The translations under genes were made by a program, and so were the position numbers. Shown here piece after piece: positions 1 through 6,518 of a stretch of 10,320 bases of DNA. This DNA comes from UBA4738 sp002413305 (GTDB lineage: Bacteria; Actinomycetota; UBA4738): contig DAIUAM010000074.1 of NCBI GenBank assembly GCA_036847185.1, positions 1 through 10,320 of the forward strand, given 5' to 3'. Below the pieces are notes generated by a model. That model searched no databases. It was not told the origin of the DNA and saw nothing but the letters and a program-made list of their open reading frames with translations. Numbering within the stretch: position 1 is the stretch's first letter; each line of letters starts with the position of its first letter.

Positions 1-223
1 TTCGCTCCCAGGACACCTATGAACGACAGGGCTGCGATCGACAGCAGCGTCGCCGCGAGGCCACCACCAGGTTGGTGGAGGAGTGGACCACGCCAAGTCG
101 CTCTGGACGTCGGTGACGATCAGCGCGGTGGCCTCGTCGTGGCCCTCTTCGCCCATCTCACCCCGCGATCCCTCTCCGCCACCTCGCCTCGCCGTCGGCC
201 CCCTCGCGCACCTTCCCGGCGCG

Positions 224-874
224 TTACCGAAGATGGCGGACGAACCAGACGGCCGCCTCGTCGGCGACCTGCTCCAGCGCGCCGGGCTCGTCGAACAGGT
301 GGGTGGCGCCGGGGACGACGACCAGCTTGTTCGGACATCGAAGCAAACGCTGCGCCTCCCGGTTCAGTTCGAGCACCGCGCCGTCCGCCCCGCCCACGAT
401 CAGCAGCGTCGGACACCGGACCTCGGGCAGACGGGGACCGGCCAGGTCGGGCCGTCCACCACGCGAGACGACGACGGCCACCCGCGACGGCTCGTCGGCC
501 GCCGCCCACAGCGCCGCCGCGGCCCCGGTGCTGGCGCCGAAGCACCCCACCGGGAGCGCCGCCGTCCGTTCGTCCGATCCGAGCCAGGCGATCGCGGCTT
601 CCAGGCGACCGGCCAGCAGGCGGATGTCGAACACGTTCGCCCGGTTCTCGGCCTCGGGCTCGGTCAAGAGGTCGAACAGGAGCGTCGCCATCCCGCGCGC
701 CCGCAGCGCCGAGGCGACCCGCCGGTTCCGGGGGCTCAGCCGGCTGCTTCCGCTCCCGTGGGCGAAGGCAACGACGCCGGCGGCACCGTCCGGCACAATG
801 AGCTCACCGGGAAGTACGACAGACGCATCCGCCGGGATCCCCAGGGCCGCTTCGCGTTCCACCATGCCACGCAC
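224..874 (-). CDS. alpha/beta hydrolase, dienelactone hydrolase-like
   Basis: A 216-residue protein with the full alpha/beta-hydrolase signature. It has an HGSGSSR oxyanion loop at residues 39-45, a nucleophile elbow GASTG with Ser115, an acid Asp164 after the strand LLIVGGAD, and a catalytic His192 in GATHLF. The length suits small single-domain dienelactone hydrolase-like esterases; in actinobacteria the same domain is also found fused behind a phosphoribosyltransferase, but here it stands alone. No signal peptide is seen, so it is probably cytoplasmic. The substrate cannot be told from sequence. I took the GTG at 874 as start; an ATG three codons later (865) is equally possible, with GGGAAG a little upstream of both. 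No same-strand neighbour lies close enough to suggest an operon. The fold is sure, the reaction is not. Confidence 0.88.
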   Translation of the reverse strand: MRGMVEREAALGIPADASVVLPGELIVPDGAAGVVAFAHGSGSSRLSPRNRRVASALRARGMATLLFDLLTEPEAENRANVFDIRLLAGRLEAAIAWLGSDERTAALPVGCFGASTGAAAALWAAADEPSRVAVVVSRGGRPDLAGPRLPEVRCPTLLIVGGADGAVLELNREAQRLLRCPNKLVVVPGATHLFDEPGALEQVADEAAVWFVRHLR

Positions 875-1595
875 AATCTTCCCGGACCGCGAGCGCGCCG
901 TCCCGCTCCCATTCGCTGCGCGTTAATGGTCCTCGTTCGTGCGCCGTTTCGACGAGGCCACGGGTGAGCTGGAGATCTGGAGCGACGCCGATGGCGAGGT
1001 GGACATCCTGGCGGCCCGGGGAGTCGGCGCGGGTGGCACCAAGACCGGGACTGGACCCCCCCGGCGGACGCTGCGGACGCTCCCGGTCCCGGGTTCCACC
1101 GGATCGCGCTCGCCTGAGCCGTCGCCGGCTACCGTCCGCGTCAATGCCCCGCCCTGGAGGGTGGTAGTCGCCGGCCTCCACCCTGGAGCGTGATCGAGGC
1201 CACCAGCCTACTCGGCCGGCGTGACCTATCAGCGGATCGATCTCGGCCGATCGGCGAGGCCCGCGACCAGCCGAACTCCCAGAATGTGTTCCTCAAGAAG
1301 AGGAAATAGGGCGCAGGGCTGTCGGCACCGCCTGCTCACCGCGAAGGGCGTCCCGAGGGAGTTGCCCCGACCGCCCAGGGACCAGGCCCCATCACGGTGC
1401 CGGGGCCAGGTTCGACGCAAGCCCCACCTCGATCCGGTGGTCACGACCACTGTACGAAGGTCGATCCGGATCCCTGAGCACGTTCCGGGGCGTAACTGTC
1501 TGCGGCACCGTCCTCCCCGGAGCGATCGGCTGGGCCTACGATGGAACCACGACGAAACAAAGATGGGGACCACGAGGAAACAAAGGGGTGGGAGC
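875..1595. other. gene-poor stretch
   Basis: No convincing gene is seen in these 721 bases. Open frames exist on both strands because of the high GC content, but their translations are rich in Arg, Pro and Gly and lack any family pattern. The only stretch with a protein-like composition is a plus-strand GTG frame at 939-1193, whose first 28 or so residues are acidic and well mixed before it decays into Pro/Arg-rich sequence; it has no ribosome binding site. The last 50 bases hold the direct repeat and ribosome binding site of the next gene. Confidence 0.5.
1547..1592 (+). repeat. 23-bp direct repeat upstream of the AsnC-type gene
   Basis: Two copies of CCACGA(C/G)GAAACAAAG begin at 1547 and 1570, one mismatch in 16, 23 bases apart, and the second runs into the GGGTGGGAG ribosome binding site of the gene starting at 1596. 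A TACGAT resembling a -10 box lies at 1537-1542, with no good -35 partner. The repeat could be a tandem binding site for a regulator or a simple duplication; sequence alone does not decide. Confidence 0.5.
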
Positions 1596-1826
1596 ATGAA
1601 GGCATACATCCTGATCCATACCTGGGTAGGGCGGTGCCCCGCAGTGGCCGAGGAGGTTTCGGCGATCAAGGGGGTCATCTCCGTGGATGTGGTGACGGGG
1701 CCCTACGACATGATCGTCGACGCCGACGCGCGGAGCCTGGATGAGCTGAGCAGGCAGGTGGTGGCCAGGATTCAGCAGGTCGAGGGTGTCGAGCGGACTC
1801 TCACGTGCTCCGTCGTGCACCTGTAG
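1596..1826 (+). CDS. stand-alone Lrp/AsnC ligand-binding (RAM) domain protein
   Basis: A 76-residue protein that is just the RAM (regulation of amino acid metabolism) domain of Lrp/AsnC regulators, without the DNA-binding helix-turn-helix. It shows the beta-alpha-beta layout, with a central TGPYDMIVD at residues 34-42 matching the conserved G-x-YD turn, then a helix (residues 48-61) and a C-terminal strand RTLTCSVVHL. In the family these domains form dimers and higher oligomers and bind amino acids or similar ligands at the interfaces; stand-alone versions may modulate full-length Lrp proteins. ATG 1596 is chosen because GGTGGGAG lies just before it; the open frame runs far upstream but reads as non-protein sequence there. 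A direct repeat sits immediately upstream. A PhzF remnant starts right after the stop. Confidence 0.85.
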   Translation: MKAYILIHTWVGRCPAVAEEVSAIKGVISVDVVTGPYDMIVDADARSLDELSRQVVARIQQVEGVERTLTCSVVHL

Positions 1827-2094
1827 GTCAGTGCCGTTTCGCGCCATCGACGACTCGACGCTCCAAGCACGCGTGTTCGCTTCCGCCGTTGGCGTTGTGG
1901 AAGACCCGGGATCGGGCTCGGCCGCCGGGCCGATCGGGCTGCTTGCCCGCCAGATCTGGGGCACGCACGCCGACGTCACGATCCTCATGGGAGCCGAGAT
2001 CGGACGTCCCTGCCGCCTCGAGGTCCACACCGCCGACGACATCCAGGTTGGGGGGCGTGTGGTCACGAGCGCCGAGGGCCACTTTCTCGTTTAG
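1827..2094 (+). pseudogene. PhzF-family isomerase/epimerase, C-terminal remnant
   Basis: The frame ending at 2094 encodes about 88 residues that match the C-terminus of PhzF-like proteins (diaminopimelate-epimerase fold, YddE/PhzF group). It has the hallmark EDPGSGSAAGPIG, then MGAEIGRPCRLEV and the final strand IQVGGRVVTSAEG. Family members are usually 260-300 residues, so roughly the first two thirds, with the catalytic Glu, are missing. A GTG at 1831 is the first in-frame start after the stop of the preceding gene and lacks a good ribosome binding site. The homology begins within a few codons of that stop, as if a deletion had joined the two. I infer a non-functional remnant; a short expressed peptide cannot be excluded. 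Confidence 0.75.
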
Positions 2095-2266
2095 CGCTGG
2101 CGGGCGAAGCCGTGACGTGCTGATGGAGGCGGGCAATCTCCGCCTGAACCGCGGGGTTTGAGGGGCCAGTCACCGCGATGAACCCATGGTGGTGTGCTTC
2201 CCGGGCGTGTCATACTCCGACGCTCGAACGGCGACTCGCGCAGGTCGGCGAAGGAGAGGGGGGACG

Positions 2267-2593
2267 ATGCCGCTCTATCTATCGAGGTTCAGCTACACGC
2301 CGGAGACCTGGGCCAAGCTGATCGGCAACCCAGAGGACCGCCGAAAGGCCGCCCAGTCGTACATCGAGTCGGTCGGTGGAAAGCTCCACGGGTTCTGGTA
2401 TGCCTTCGGCACGCACGACGGTTACAACCTGTGGGAGGCACCCGACAACGTGTCCATGGCCGCGGTTGCGCTGGCGATCAGTGGAGGCGGTGCGCTGAGC
2501 TCGTTCGAAACGACCGTCCTCCTGACCGTCGACGAAACGATGGAAGCCATGCGCAAGGCCGAGCAAGTCCGGTACCGACCGCCCGGCGCGTAG
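2267..2593 (+). CDS. GYD domain protein
   Basis: A 108-residue protein of the GYD family. It begins with a strand MPLYLSRFSYTPETW, followed by a helix and the core HDGYNLWEAPD (residues 50-60), which is where family members have the GxYD...EAPD motif; a hydrophobic helix and a final strand FETTVLLTV follow. The family is small, cytoplasmic and dimeric ferredoxin-like, with no established reaction. ATG 2267 has a strong AGGAG ten bases upstream. The gene is followed after 29 bases by a SnoaL-like gene on the same strand, so the two are probably co-transcribed. Confidence 0.87.
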   Translation: MPLYLSRFSYTPETWAKLIGNPEDRRKAAQSYIESVGGKLHGFWYAFGTHDGYNLWEAPDNVSMAAVALAISGGGALSSFETTVLLTVDETMEAMRKAEQVRYRPPGA

Positions 2594-2622
2594 CGGGTCG
2601 CGCGCAGAGGAGGCGTCCAGCG

Positions 2623-3051
2623 ATGCCGACAGCTGAGAACAGGGACATCTGTCGCCGGTTCTTCGAGGAGGTCGTGAGCCAGGGAGACCTCAGCGTCGTG
2701 GACGAGATCTGCGCCCCCGAGTATCGCCTCCACGCGACGCTCAGCGGGCCAGAGGCTATCGATCGCGAGGCGCTCAAGGAGCTGGTGGCTTCATGGCGCT
2801 CCTCCTTCCCGGACGGCACGATCACCGTCGAAGACCTGGTCGCCGAGGGTGATCTGGTCGCCGCCCGCATGCTGGAACGGGGCACCCACTTGGGAGGATT
2901 CAAAGGCATCTCACCCACAGGCAGGCTGGTGGCGTATGGATCGATGACGTTCCTGCGCGTTGTGGACGGCAGGATCACCGACCATTGGGGCCTACTTGAC
3001 ATGCCGAGCCTGCTCGAACAGATCGGTCCCCACGCGCCTCTAAAGGACTGA
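2623..3051 (+). CDS. SnoaL-like ester cyclase / NTF2-fold protein
   Basis: A 142-residue protein of the SnoaL-like polyketide cyclase/ester cyclase group (NTF2 fold). Typical features are the N-terminal helix NRDICRRFFEEVVSQGD with VDEICAPEYRLH (residues 27-37), the central SFPDGTITVEDLVAEGDLVAAR, and the C-terminal strand MTFLRVVDGRITDHWGLLD with MPSLLEQIG. Members bind small hydrophobic molecules in a cone-shaped pocket; many outside antibiotic clusters have no known substrate, and no polyketide genes are nearby. ATG 2623 is preceded by AGAGGAGG at good distance. It follows the GYD gene closely. Fold assignment is firm, function open. Confidence 0.87.
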   Translation: MPTAENRDICRRFFEEVVSQGDLSVVDEICAPEYRLHATLSGPEAIDREALKELVASWRSSFPDGTITVEDLVAEGDLVAARMLERGTHLGGFKGISPTGRLVAYGSMTFLRVVDGRITDHWGLLDMPSLLEQIGPHAPLKD

Positions 3052-3108
3052 GCACCCGAACATTCCGCTGGTGAGGCAGGCTGAAGGGTTCAATTACCCG
3101 GATCGCCT

Positions 3109-3444
3109 TCACGCGGCCCACCGGTACTCATGGATCAACCCGCCCAGGACGTCTCGCCGTCGAACGTGGGCGGTTGGACCCGTGCAGATGACGCTCGGTC
3201 GGCCTGATGGCGCCATGAGATGAAGGCCCCTGTGCGGCCTCTCCTCCATGTAATGGACTACGTAGGTCCGGAGCACCCGCTCGAGGTGCCGACGACCGTA
3301 GACGAGGACATGGTCCAAGCACTCTCGCCGTACGGTCCGTACGAACCGCTCGGCGAACGCGTTCGCCCGAGGTGCCCGGATCGGCGTTCGGATGATCCGG
3401 ACGCCCTCCGTTCGGAGCACCTCGTCGAACCCTGTGGGGTGCAC
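3109..3444 (-). pseudogene. IS transposase (integrase-core type), C-terminal remnant
   Basis: About 110 residues match the C-terminal end of DDE integrase-core transposases common in actinobacterial IS elements: FDEVLRTEGVRIIRTP, then APRANAFAERF carrying the last catalytic Glu (residue 32 of the open frame), RRECLDHVLVYGRRHLE, HYMEERPHRGL and the tail GGLIHEYRWAA. The helix-turn-helix and both catalytic Asp residues are absent, so it cannot be active. The family match starts at FDEV, precisely where the 13-bp inverted repeat at 3431-3443 ends; upstream in the same frame is a TAA. The apparent GTG start at 3444 lies inside that repeat. IS3 or IS481 group cannot be settled from this piece. No terminal repeats of its own element were identified. 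Confidence 0.8.
3431..3443 (+). repeat. left copy of 13-bp inverted repeat flanking the toxin-antitoxin pair
   Basis: CCTGTGGGGTGCA here is exactly the reverse complement of TGCACCCCACAGG at 4231-4243. Similarity continues inward for about ten more bases with mismatches (AATA and ATC shared, 3444-3453 against 4221-4230), and more weakly for another 25 or so (GAAAAC-like and ACGC blocks). The transposase remnant breaks off exactly at the outer edge of this copy. Confidence 0.7.
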
Positions 3445-3496
3445 TTATTGGGATGTGGGCTCTGAACAGGGAAAACGCAACGAGCGCACGGATGGG

Positions 3497-3512
3497 TCCT
3501 ACCAGAGTAGGA
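3497..3512. repeat. TCCTAC/GTAGGA palindrome beyond the toxin gene
   Basis: TCCTAC at 3497-3502 and GTAGGA at 3507-3512 form a 6-bp inverted repeat around CAGA. It resembles the palindrome over the antitoxin start at 4151-4168 (TCCTACC and GTAGGA in both), so it may be a second binding site for the antitoxin. It lies 42 bases past the toxin stop codon, and could also form a weak hairpin at the transcript end, without a T-run. Confidence 0.45.
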
Positions 3513-3553
3513 ATACGTCGGAGCCCGGCCGTTGGCCCGGTGCGAGCTCTCCC

Positions 3554-3931
3554 TTAGAGCTTGATCACCTCGACGGCGCCGACAATTGCAGCCAGGCGGC
3601 GGAGGTCTCTGGGATCGCTCGTCAGCACGGCATCACCGCGTTGGGCCGCTCCAGCGACCACCGCTGCATCCACGACATCGGAGGTCCTGGCCCGTCCGCA
3701 GAGTTCGCCGGCCGATCTGGCGAGCGTCTCGTCCAGGGGTTCCACCCAGCAGGCCTTCACCACCTGGGCAAGGCGAGCCTGGCGTGGGTTCCGCCAGGCC
3801 TGGGCCAGGGCCGGAGCCGGGATGACCGGAACGACTCCCCGGACCAAGGCCTCCTTCCAGAAGGCCCAGAAGGACCGATCGTTTCGGTCGGCGGCGATCA
3901 GCGCTCCGGTGTCGAGGGTCAGGCCGGCCAC
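3554..3931 (-). CDS. vapC: VapC-type PIN-domain ribonuclease toxin
   Basis: A 125-residue PIN-domain protein, the toxin of a type II pair. The first strand LTLDTGALIAAD carries Asp7; the acidic residues of the metal site continue with Asp85 and Asp88 in TSDVVDAAVV and Asp106 in LTSDPRDLRRL. The position where many PIN proteins have Glu reads PALAQAWRNPRQ, as I recall is normal for this actinobacterial subgroup. Such toxins cut RNA in the presence of Mg or Mn and stop translation until neutralised. GTG 3931 is chosen because it overlaps the antitoxin end by 13 bases, the usual translational coupling, and because family similarity starts there; the frame is open up to 3988 but reads unlike protein. 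No frameshift or missing core residue is seen, so it is probably active. Confidence 0.88.
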   Translation of the reverse strand: MAGLTLDTGALIAADRNDRSFWAFWKEALVRGVVPVIPAPALAQAWRNPRQARLAQVVKACWVEPLDETLARSAGELCGRARTSDVVDAAVVAGAAQRGDAVLTSDPRDLRRLAAIVGAVEVIKL

Positions 3932-4152
3932 TTCGAGCGCACCTTGAGAAGCTCCCTTTCGCTGATGGGGCCCTGCTCGGCCTCCCACTCCGCAAGGAGC
4001 CGACGGCCCTCCTCCAATCTGAGCCGGTACTCCACAGCTCCGGCGACGAAGGCCGAGAGGGTCTGACCTGTCGATTCGGCCGCTTGCCGAGCCCGTTCCG
4101 CCAGGGCCGGTTCAAAGGATAGAGACAGCTTCTCCACGGTCACGATGGTCAT
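3919..4152 (-). CDS. vapB: ribbon-helix-helix antitoxin of the VapBC-type pair
   Basis: A 77-residue protein with an N-terminal ribbon-helix-helix pattern: strand VEKLSLSFEP (residues 6-15), helix ALAERARQAAESTG, then QTLSAFVAGAVEYRLRLEEG as the second helix. An acidic C-terminal tail (EWEAEQGPISERELL) is the part that in such antitoxins wraps and blocks the toxin. It precedes the PIN toxin and overlaps it by 13 bases. ATG 4152 sits inside an 8-bp-arm palindrome (4151-4168) that also provides a TATCCT resembling a -10 box; no ribosome binding site separates them, suggesting a very short or absent leader and autorepression. These regulatory points are inference; the domain and pairing are clear. 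Confidence 0.87.
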   Translation of the reverse strand: MTIVTVEKLSLSFEPALAERARQAAESTGQTLSAFVAGAVEYRLRLEEGRRLLAEWEAEQGPISERELLKVRSKWPA

Positions 4153-4168
4153 CCTACCACGGTAGGAT
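4151..4168 (-). promoter_or_regulatory. palindromic operator/promoter of the toxin-antitoxin pair
   Basis: ATCCTACC (4151-4158) and GGTAGGAT (4161-4168) form a perfect 8-bp inverted repeat around AC. It covers the first bases of the antitoxin gene. On the minus strand TATCCT (4169-4164) is a fair -10 hexamer; no clear -35 hexamer is present at the expected distance. Ribbon-helix-helix antitoxins bind short palindromes over their own promoter, so autoregulation here is likely but inferred. Confidence 0.65.
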
Positions 4169-4225
4169 AAGCACCTACAGCCAGGTCGCCTCCAGCGTGT
4201 TTCCGCAGGTCACGAGCGAATCTGA

Positions 4226-4560
4226 ATAGTTGCACCCCACAGGCTGCATCGGCGGCATCTGGAGAGCTACTCCCTGCAGGAAGTCGTCGAGATCGTGGAG
4301 CAAGGACTTGAGGAAGCGGGGTTCGCGCCGCCGCGAACGTCACGCGAGACGGCCATCGCCTTTCTCGATCTCAGCGGCTACACGCGCTTGACGGAAGAGT
4401 CGGGAGACGAGGCGGCTGCACGTCTGGCCGCTCGGCTGACTGAGCTCGTTGCCCACGCCGCTCAGTCCCACGGTGGGCGCGCCGTCAAGTTCCTCGGCGA
4501 CGGCGTCATGTTTCATTTCGCGGAACCGGGACTGCCCCCGCACGTCAGGGTATCCATGGT
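4226..4560 (+). pseudogene. class III adenylate/guanylate cyclase, truncated remnant
   Basis: The frame open from 4226 (GTG at 4295) reads SYSLQEVVEIVEQGLEEAGF, then the start of a class III cyclase catalytic domain: AIAFLDLSGYTRLTEESGDE with a metal-binding Asp (residue 25 from the GTG), and GRAVKFLGDGVMFHF with Lys65 and the second metal Asp69. After HFAEPG, about 20 residues appear deleted in frame, since LPPHV continues a motif normally found further on; then the similarity stops. The whole second half with the transition-state Asn and Arg is missing, and so is the N-terminal part. It therefore cannot form a catalytic site. It differs clearly from the intact cyclase facing it, being closer to the soluble FLDLSGYT subgroup. 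The open frame continues to 5254 only as a shadow of the opposite gene. Confidence 0.75.
4231..4243 (-). repeat. right copy of 13-bp inverted repeat flanking the toxin-antitoxin pair
   Basis: TGCACCCCACAGG, the exact reverse complement of 3431-3443, 800 bases away. With the inner partial matches the repeat extends to about 4221. The recognisable cyclase remnant begins about 20 bases outside this copy. No direct target-site duplication is visible outside the pair (left flank TCGAAC, right flank CTGCAT). Confidence 0.7.
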
Positions 4561-4603
4561 GCGTAACCGAACCATGAGCGCGGACACGCGCGCCCACACC
4601 GCA

Positions 4604-5860
4604 TCAGACCTGGGTGCGCGCAGTTCGTTCGGCCGCCTCACGCGACGCATCGCGCCTCGAGATGAGGAAATAGGTCTGCATCGCATCCTTCCCCTTTACC
4701 TCGATCAGCCCACGCGGTTCGCACACGAATTCGTCTCTGAGGAGCTCGTAGCTCGCAGGGCTGATCTGGATCGATCCGGGGACACCCTCGGACTCCATGC
4801 GGCTGGCGGTGTTCACCGTGTCGCCCCACAGGTCGTACGAGAACTTGTGGGTCCCGATGACCCCGGCCGTCAGCGGGCCGGAGCTGATGCCGATCCGGAG
4901 AGACAGGCGATGGCCATCGACCGGATTCATCGCGACGTGGTCTCGGATCCGCAGCGCCAGCTCCGCGATCGCTCGCGCGTGATCGGGCCGGGACTCGGGG
5001 ACGCCGGCGGCGACCATGTACGCGTCGCCAACCGTCTTGATTTTCTCCAGGCCGAGCTCGGTTACGAACCCGTCGAAGGTCGTGAAGAGCTCGTCGAGCA
5101 CCCCGACGAGCTCGCCGGGCGACATCGCCGCGGACATCGGTGTGAAGCCGACGATGTCGGCGAACAGGACGGAGGCGGACGGCACATAGTTCGCGATCGT
5201 GCCTGGCTTGTCCTTGAGCCGCGCCGCGATCTGGTCGGGAAGGATTGCGTGTAGCAGGTCGTCGGACCGCTGTTGGAACCTGTCGCGCTGGCGTACGAAG
5301 TAGATGACGACGGCCGTCGTCACGATGCCCGTCGCGATGAGGTTGAACGCTGCGTTGCCCGTGGGATCGTCCAGCGTGTAGATCGGCTTGACCCAGTGGG
5401 GGACCGCAACCGCGTACACCACCGAGAGCAGGAACACGCCGAACCAGACGACCCCCGCCCACAGGCCGATCGCGAGCAGCGCACCGAGTGCGACGTCCAG
5501 GCCGAAGATCACGAGCAACCCGGATGGCAGGAGCCCTCCGAACATCGCCGTATCCAGGAGCGGGCCCGCCAGGATGACGACGAGCATCGCGTGGATAGCC
5601 GCCACGTAACTCGAAGGACGGATCGCGATGACGACGAGCAGGCAGATCGGGATGACGAGAGTGACGAGATCGACGACACCGATCCACGTGTAGCCGGCGG
5701 TGAACCTCGCGATGGCGGGCGGGATACTCAACAGGGTCGCGATGATGGTCGCGAGGAGGAACACCCTGCGGCCGCTGCGCCGGCTCTCGGACTCGCCCGC
5801 GGTCGCGCCGATCGACAGGAAGTCCTCGAGGAGGCGCTTCCACATTGGTGGGCTCGACAT
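4604..5860 (-). CDS. membrane class III adenylate cyclase with six transmembrane segments
   Basis: A 418-residue protein that makes cyclic nucleotide from NTP. Residues 33-190 contain about six hydrophobic helices (near 33-53, 59-80, 85-105, 110-131, 132-153, 170-189). A linker RDRFQQRSDDLLHAILPDQIAARL follows, as in many bacterial cyclases, and then the cytoplasmic catalytic domain from about 226. The metal-binding Asp235 (LFADIVGFT) and Asp279 (TVGDAYM), the adenine-selecting Lys275 and Asp343 (YDLWGDTVN), and the catalytic Asn350 and Arg354 (VNTASRM) are all present, so ATP is the likely substrate and the enzyme should be active as a homodimer. ATG 5860 is the first start after an in-frame TAG four codons upstream; an ATG five codons in is an alternative. 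The gene converges on the truncated cyclase. Confidence 0.92.
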   Translation of the reverse strand: MSSPPMWKRLLEDFLSIGATAGESESRRSGRRVFLLATIIATLLSIPPAIARFTAGYTWIGVVDLVTLVIPICLLVVIAIRPSSYVAAIHAMLVVILAGPLLDTAMFGGLLPSGLLVIFGLDVALGALLAIGLWAGVVWFGVFLLSVVYAVAVPHWVKPIYTLDDPTGNAAFNLIATGIVTTAVVIYFVRQRDRFQQRSDDLLHAILPDQIAARLKDKPGTIANYVPSASVLFADIVGFTPMSAAMSPGELVGVLDELFTTFDGFVTELGLEKIKTVGDAYMVAAGVPESRPDHARAIAELALRIRDHVAMNPVDGHRLSLRIGISSGPLTAGVIGTHKFSYDLWGDTVNTASRMESEGVPGSIQISPASYELLRDEFVCEPRGLIEVKGKDAMQTYFLISRRDASREAAERTARTQV

Positions 5861-6518
5861 CCTCGGAGCCTATCGGAAGCGGGCCAGGCGAGCGTTCCGC
5901 CGCCGTGCCGAGGCCCGCTGACACCGACGGGATCGGACGTGCCGGAGGGCAGACTCGGGTCGCGTGGTGAGCATAGATGGCACGGGCCTTTTGCGGATGC
6001 TGTCCTTGGATCGAGTCTCGCCAGAGAGGTTCGTGGGCAACTCCCAGACATGGCTCCGCGATCCGCTCACGCTTGCGGCGAGCATCCGGGCCAGTTCCTC
6101 GGCGATCGGCGCAACTGTCACGCGCGCGACCGGCAGCACGGCTTCGGCTACCTCACGGGCCAGCGGAGCGGTGAGACGAACCCGTCCGTCGGGCTGTCCG
6201 ACGAAGTCTCGACGCTTGAACCGTCGTCCGACGACCATCGCCAGGATCAGCCGAGGTCGACATCGCCCCGGATCGCCTCCAGGACGTCCCACTTCACGCT
6301 CGCCCGTGAGGGGCTGTCCGCATGCAGACCGGTTGGCGAGATCCCCGGATCGAGGCCCACAGCCTGTTCGCCTCGAAGGAGGACTGGCACACGAACACCA
6401 GCCTGAGCGAAACTCGGATTTCCGACCCACAGACGGACGCCTGTGACTTCGCTTCGGTTCGTGGCAGCGATCCCCCGCGACGTCTAGTCGACTCGCAAAG
6501 CGTTCCGCCGAAGGCGGC
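5861..6518. other. gene-poor, possibly degenerate stretch
   Basis: No gene can be supported here. The longest frames on each strand (minus 5870-6430, plus 5964-6446) give Arg/Ser/Pro-rich translations. Inside the minus frame a segment around 6120-6200 has a protein-like, helix-forming composition (LTAPLAREVAEAVLPVAR, then IAEELARML), and a different minus frame around 6240-6300 reads VKWDVLEAIRGDVDLG before a stop. Together these suggest an old frameshifted gene, but no family is recognised. Confidence 0.4.
6505..6517 (-). terminator. possible hairpin after the DMFase-like gene
   Basis: CCGCC and GGCGG around TTC (minus strand) form a 5-bp GC stem two bases after the stop codon of the DMFase-like gene. 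There is no T-run behind it, so a role in termination is only suggested by place. Confidence 0.3.

Noticed and set aside
1..223. Frames in the first 223 bases
   Set aside because: All frames are short or Arg/Pro/Gly-rich with no family pattern; nothing can be supported.
19..801. Long plus-strand frames over the alpha/beta hydrolase
   Set aside because: They are Arg/Pro-rich shadows of the minus-strand gene, which has a complete catalytic triad.
939..1193. Plus-strand frame beginning with an acidic, protein-like stretch
   Set aside because: No ribosome binding site, no recognised family, and the second half decays into low-complexity Pro/Arg sequence.
2127..2145. Hairpin AGGCGG with CCGCCT after the PhzF remnant
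   Set aside because: Six-base stem with no T-run; such stems are expected by chance at this GC content.
3431..4243. Assignment of the inverted repeat to a known transposon family such as Tn3
   Set aside because: GGGG-starting ends and inner GAAAAC blocks are reminiscent, but their spacing does not fit the 38-bp Tn3 repeat and no 5-bp target duplication is seen.
4578..4593. GCGCG/CGCGC hairpin between the two convergent cyclases
   Set aside because: Short GC-only stem without a T-run; too weak to call a terminator.
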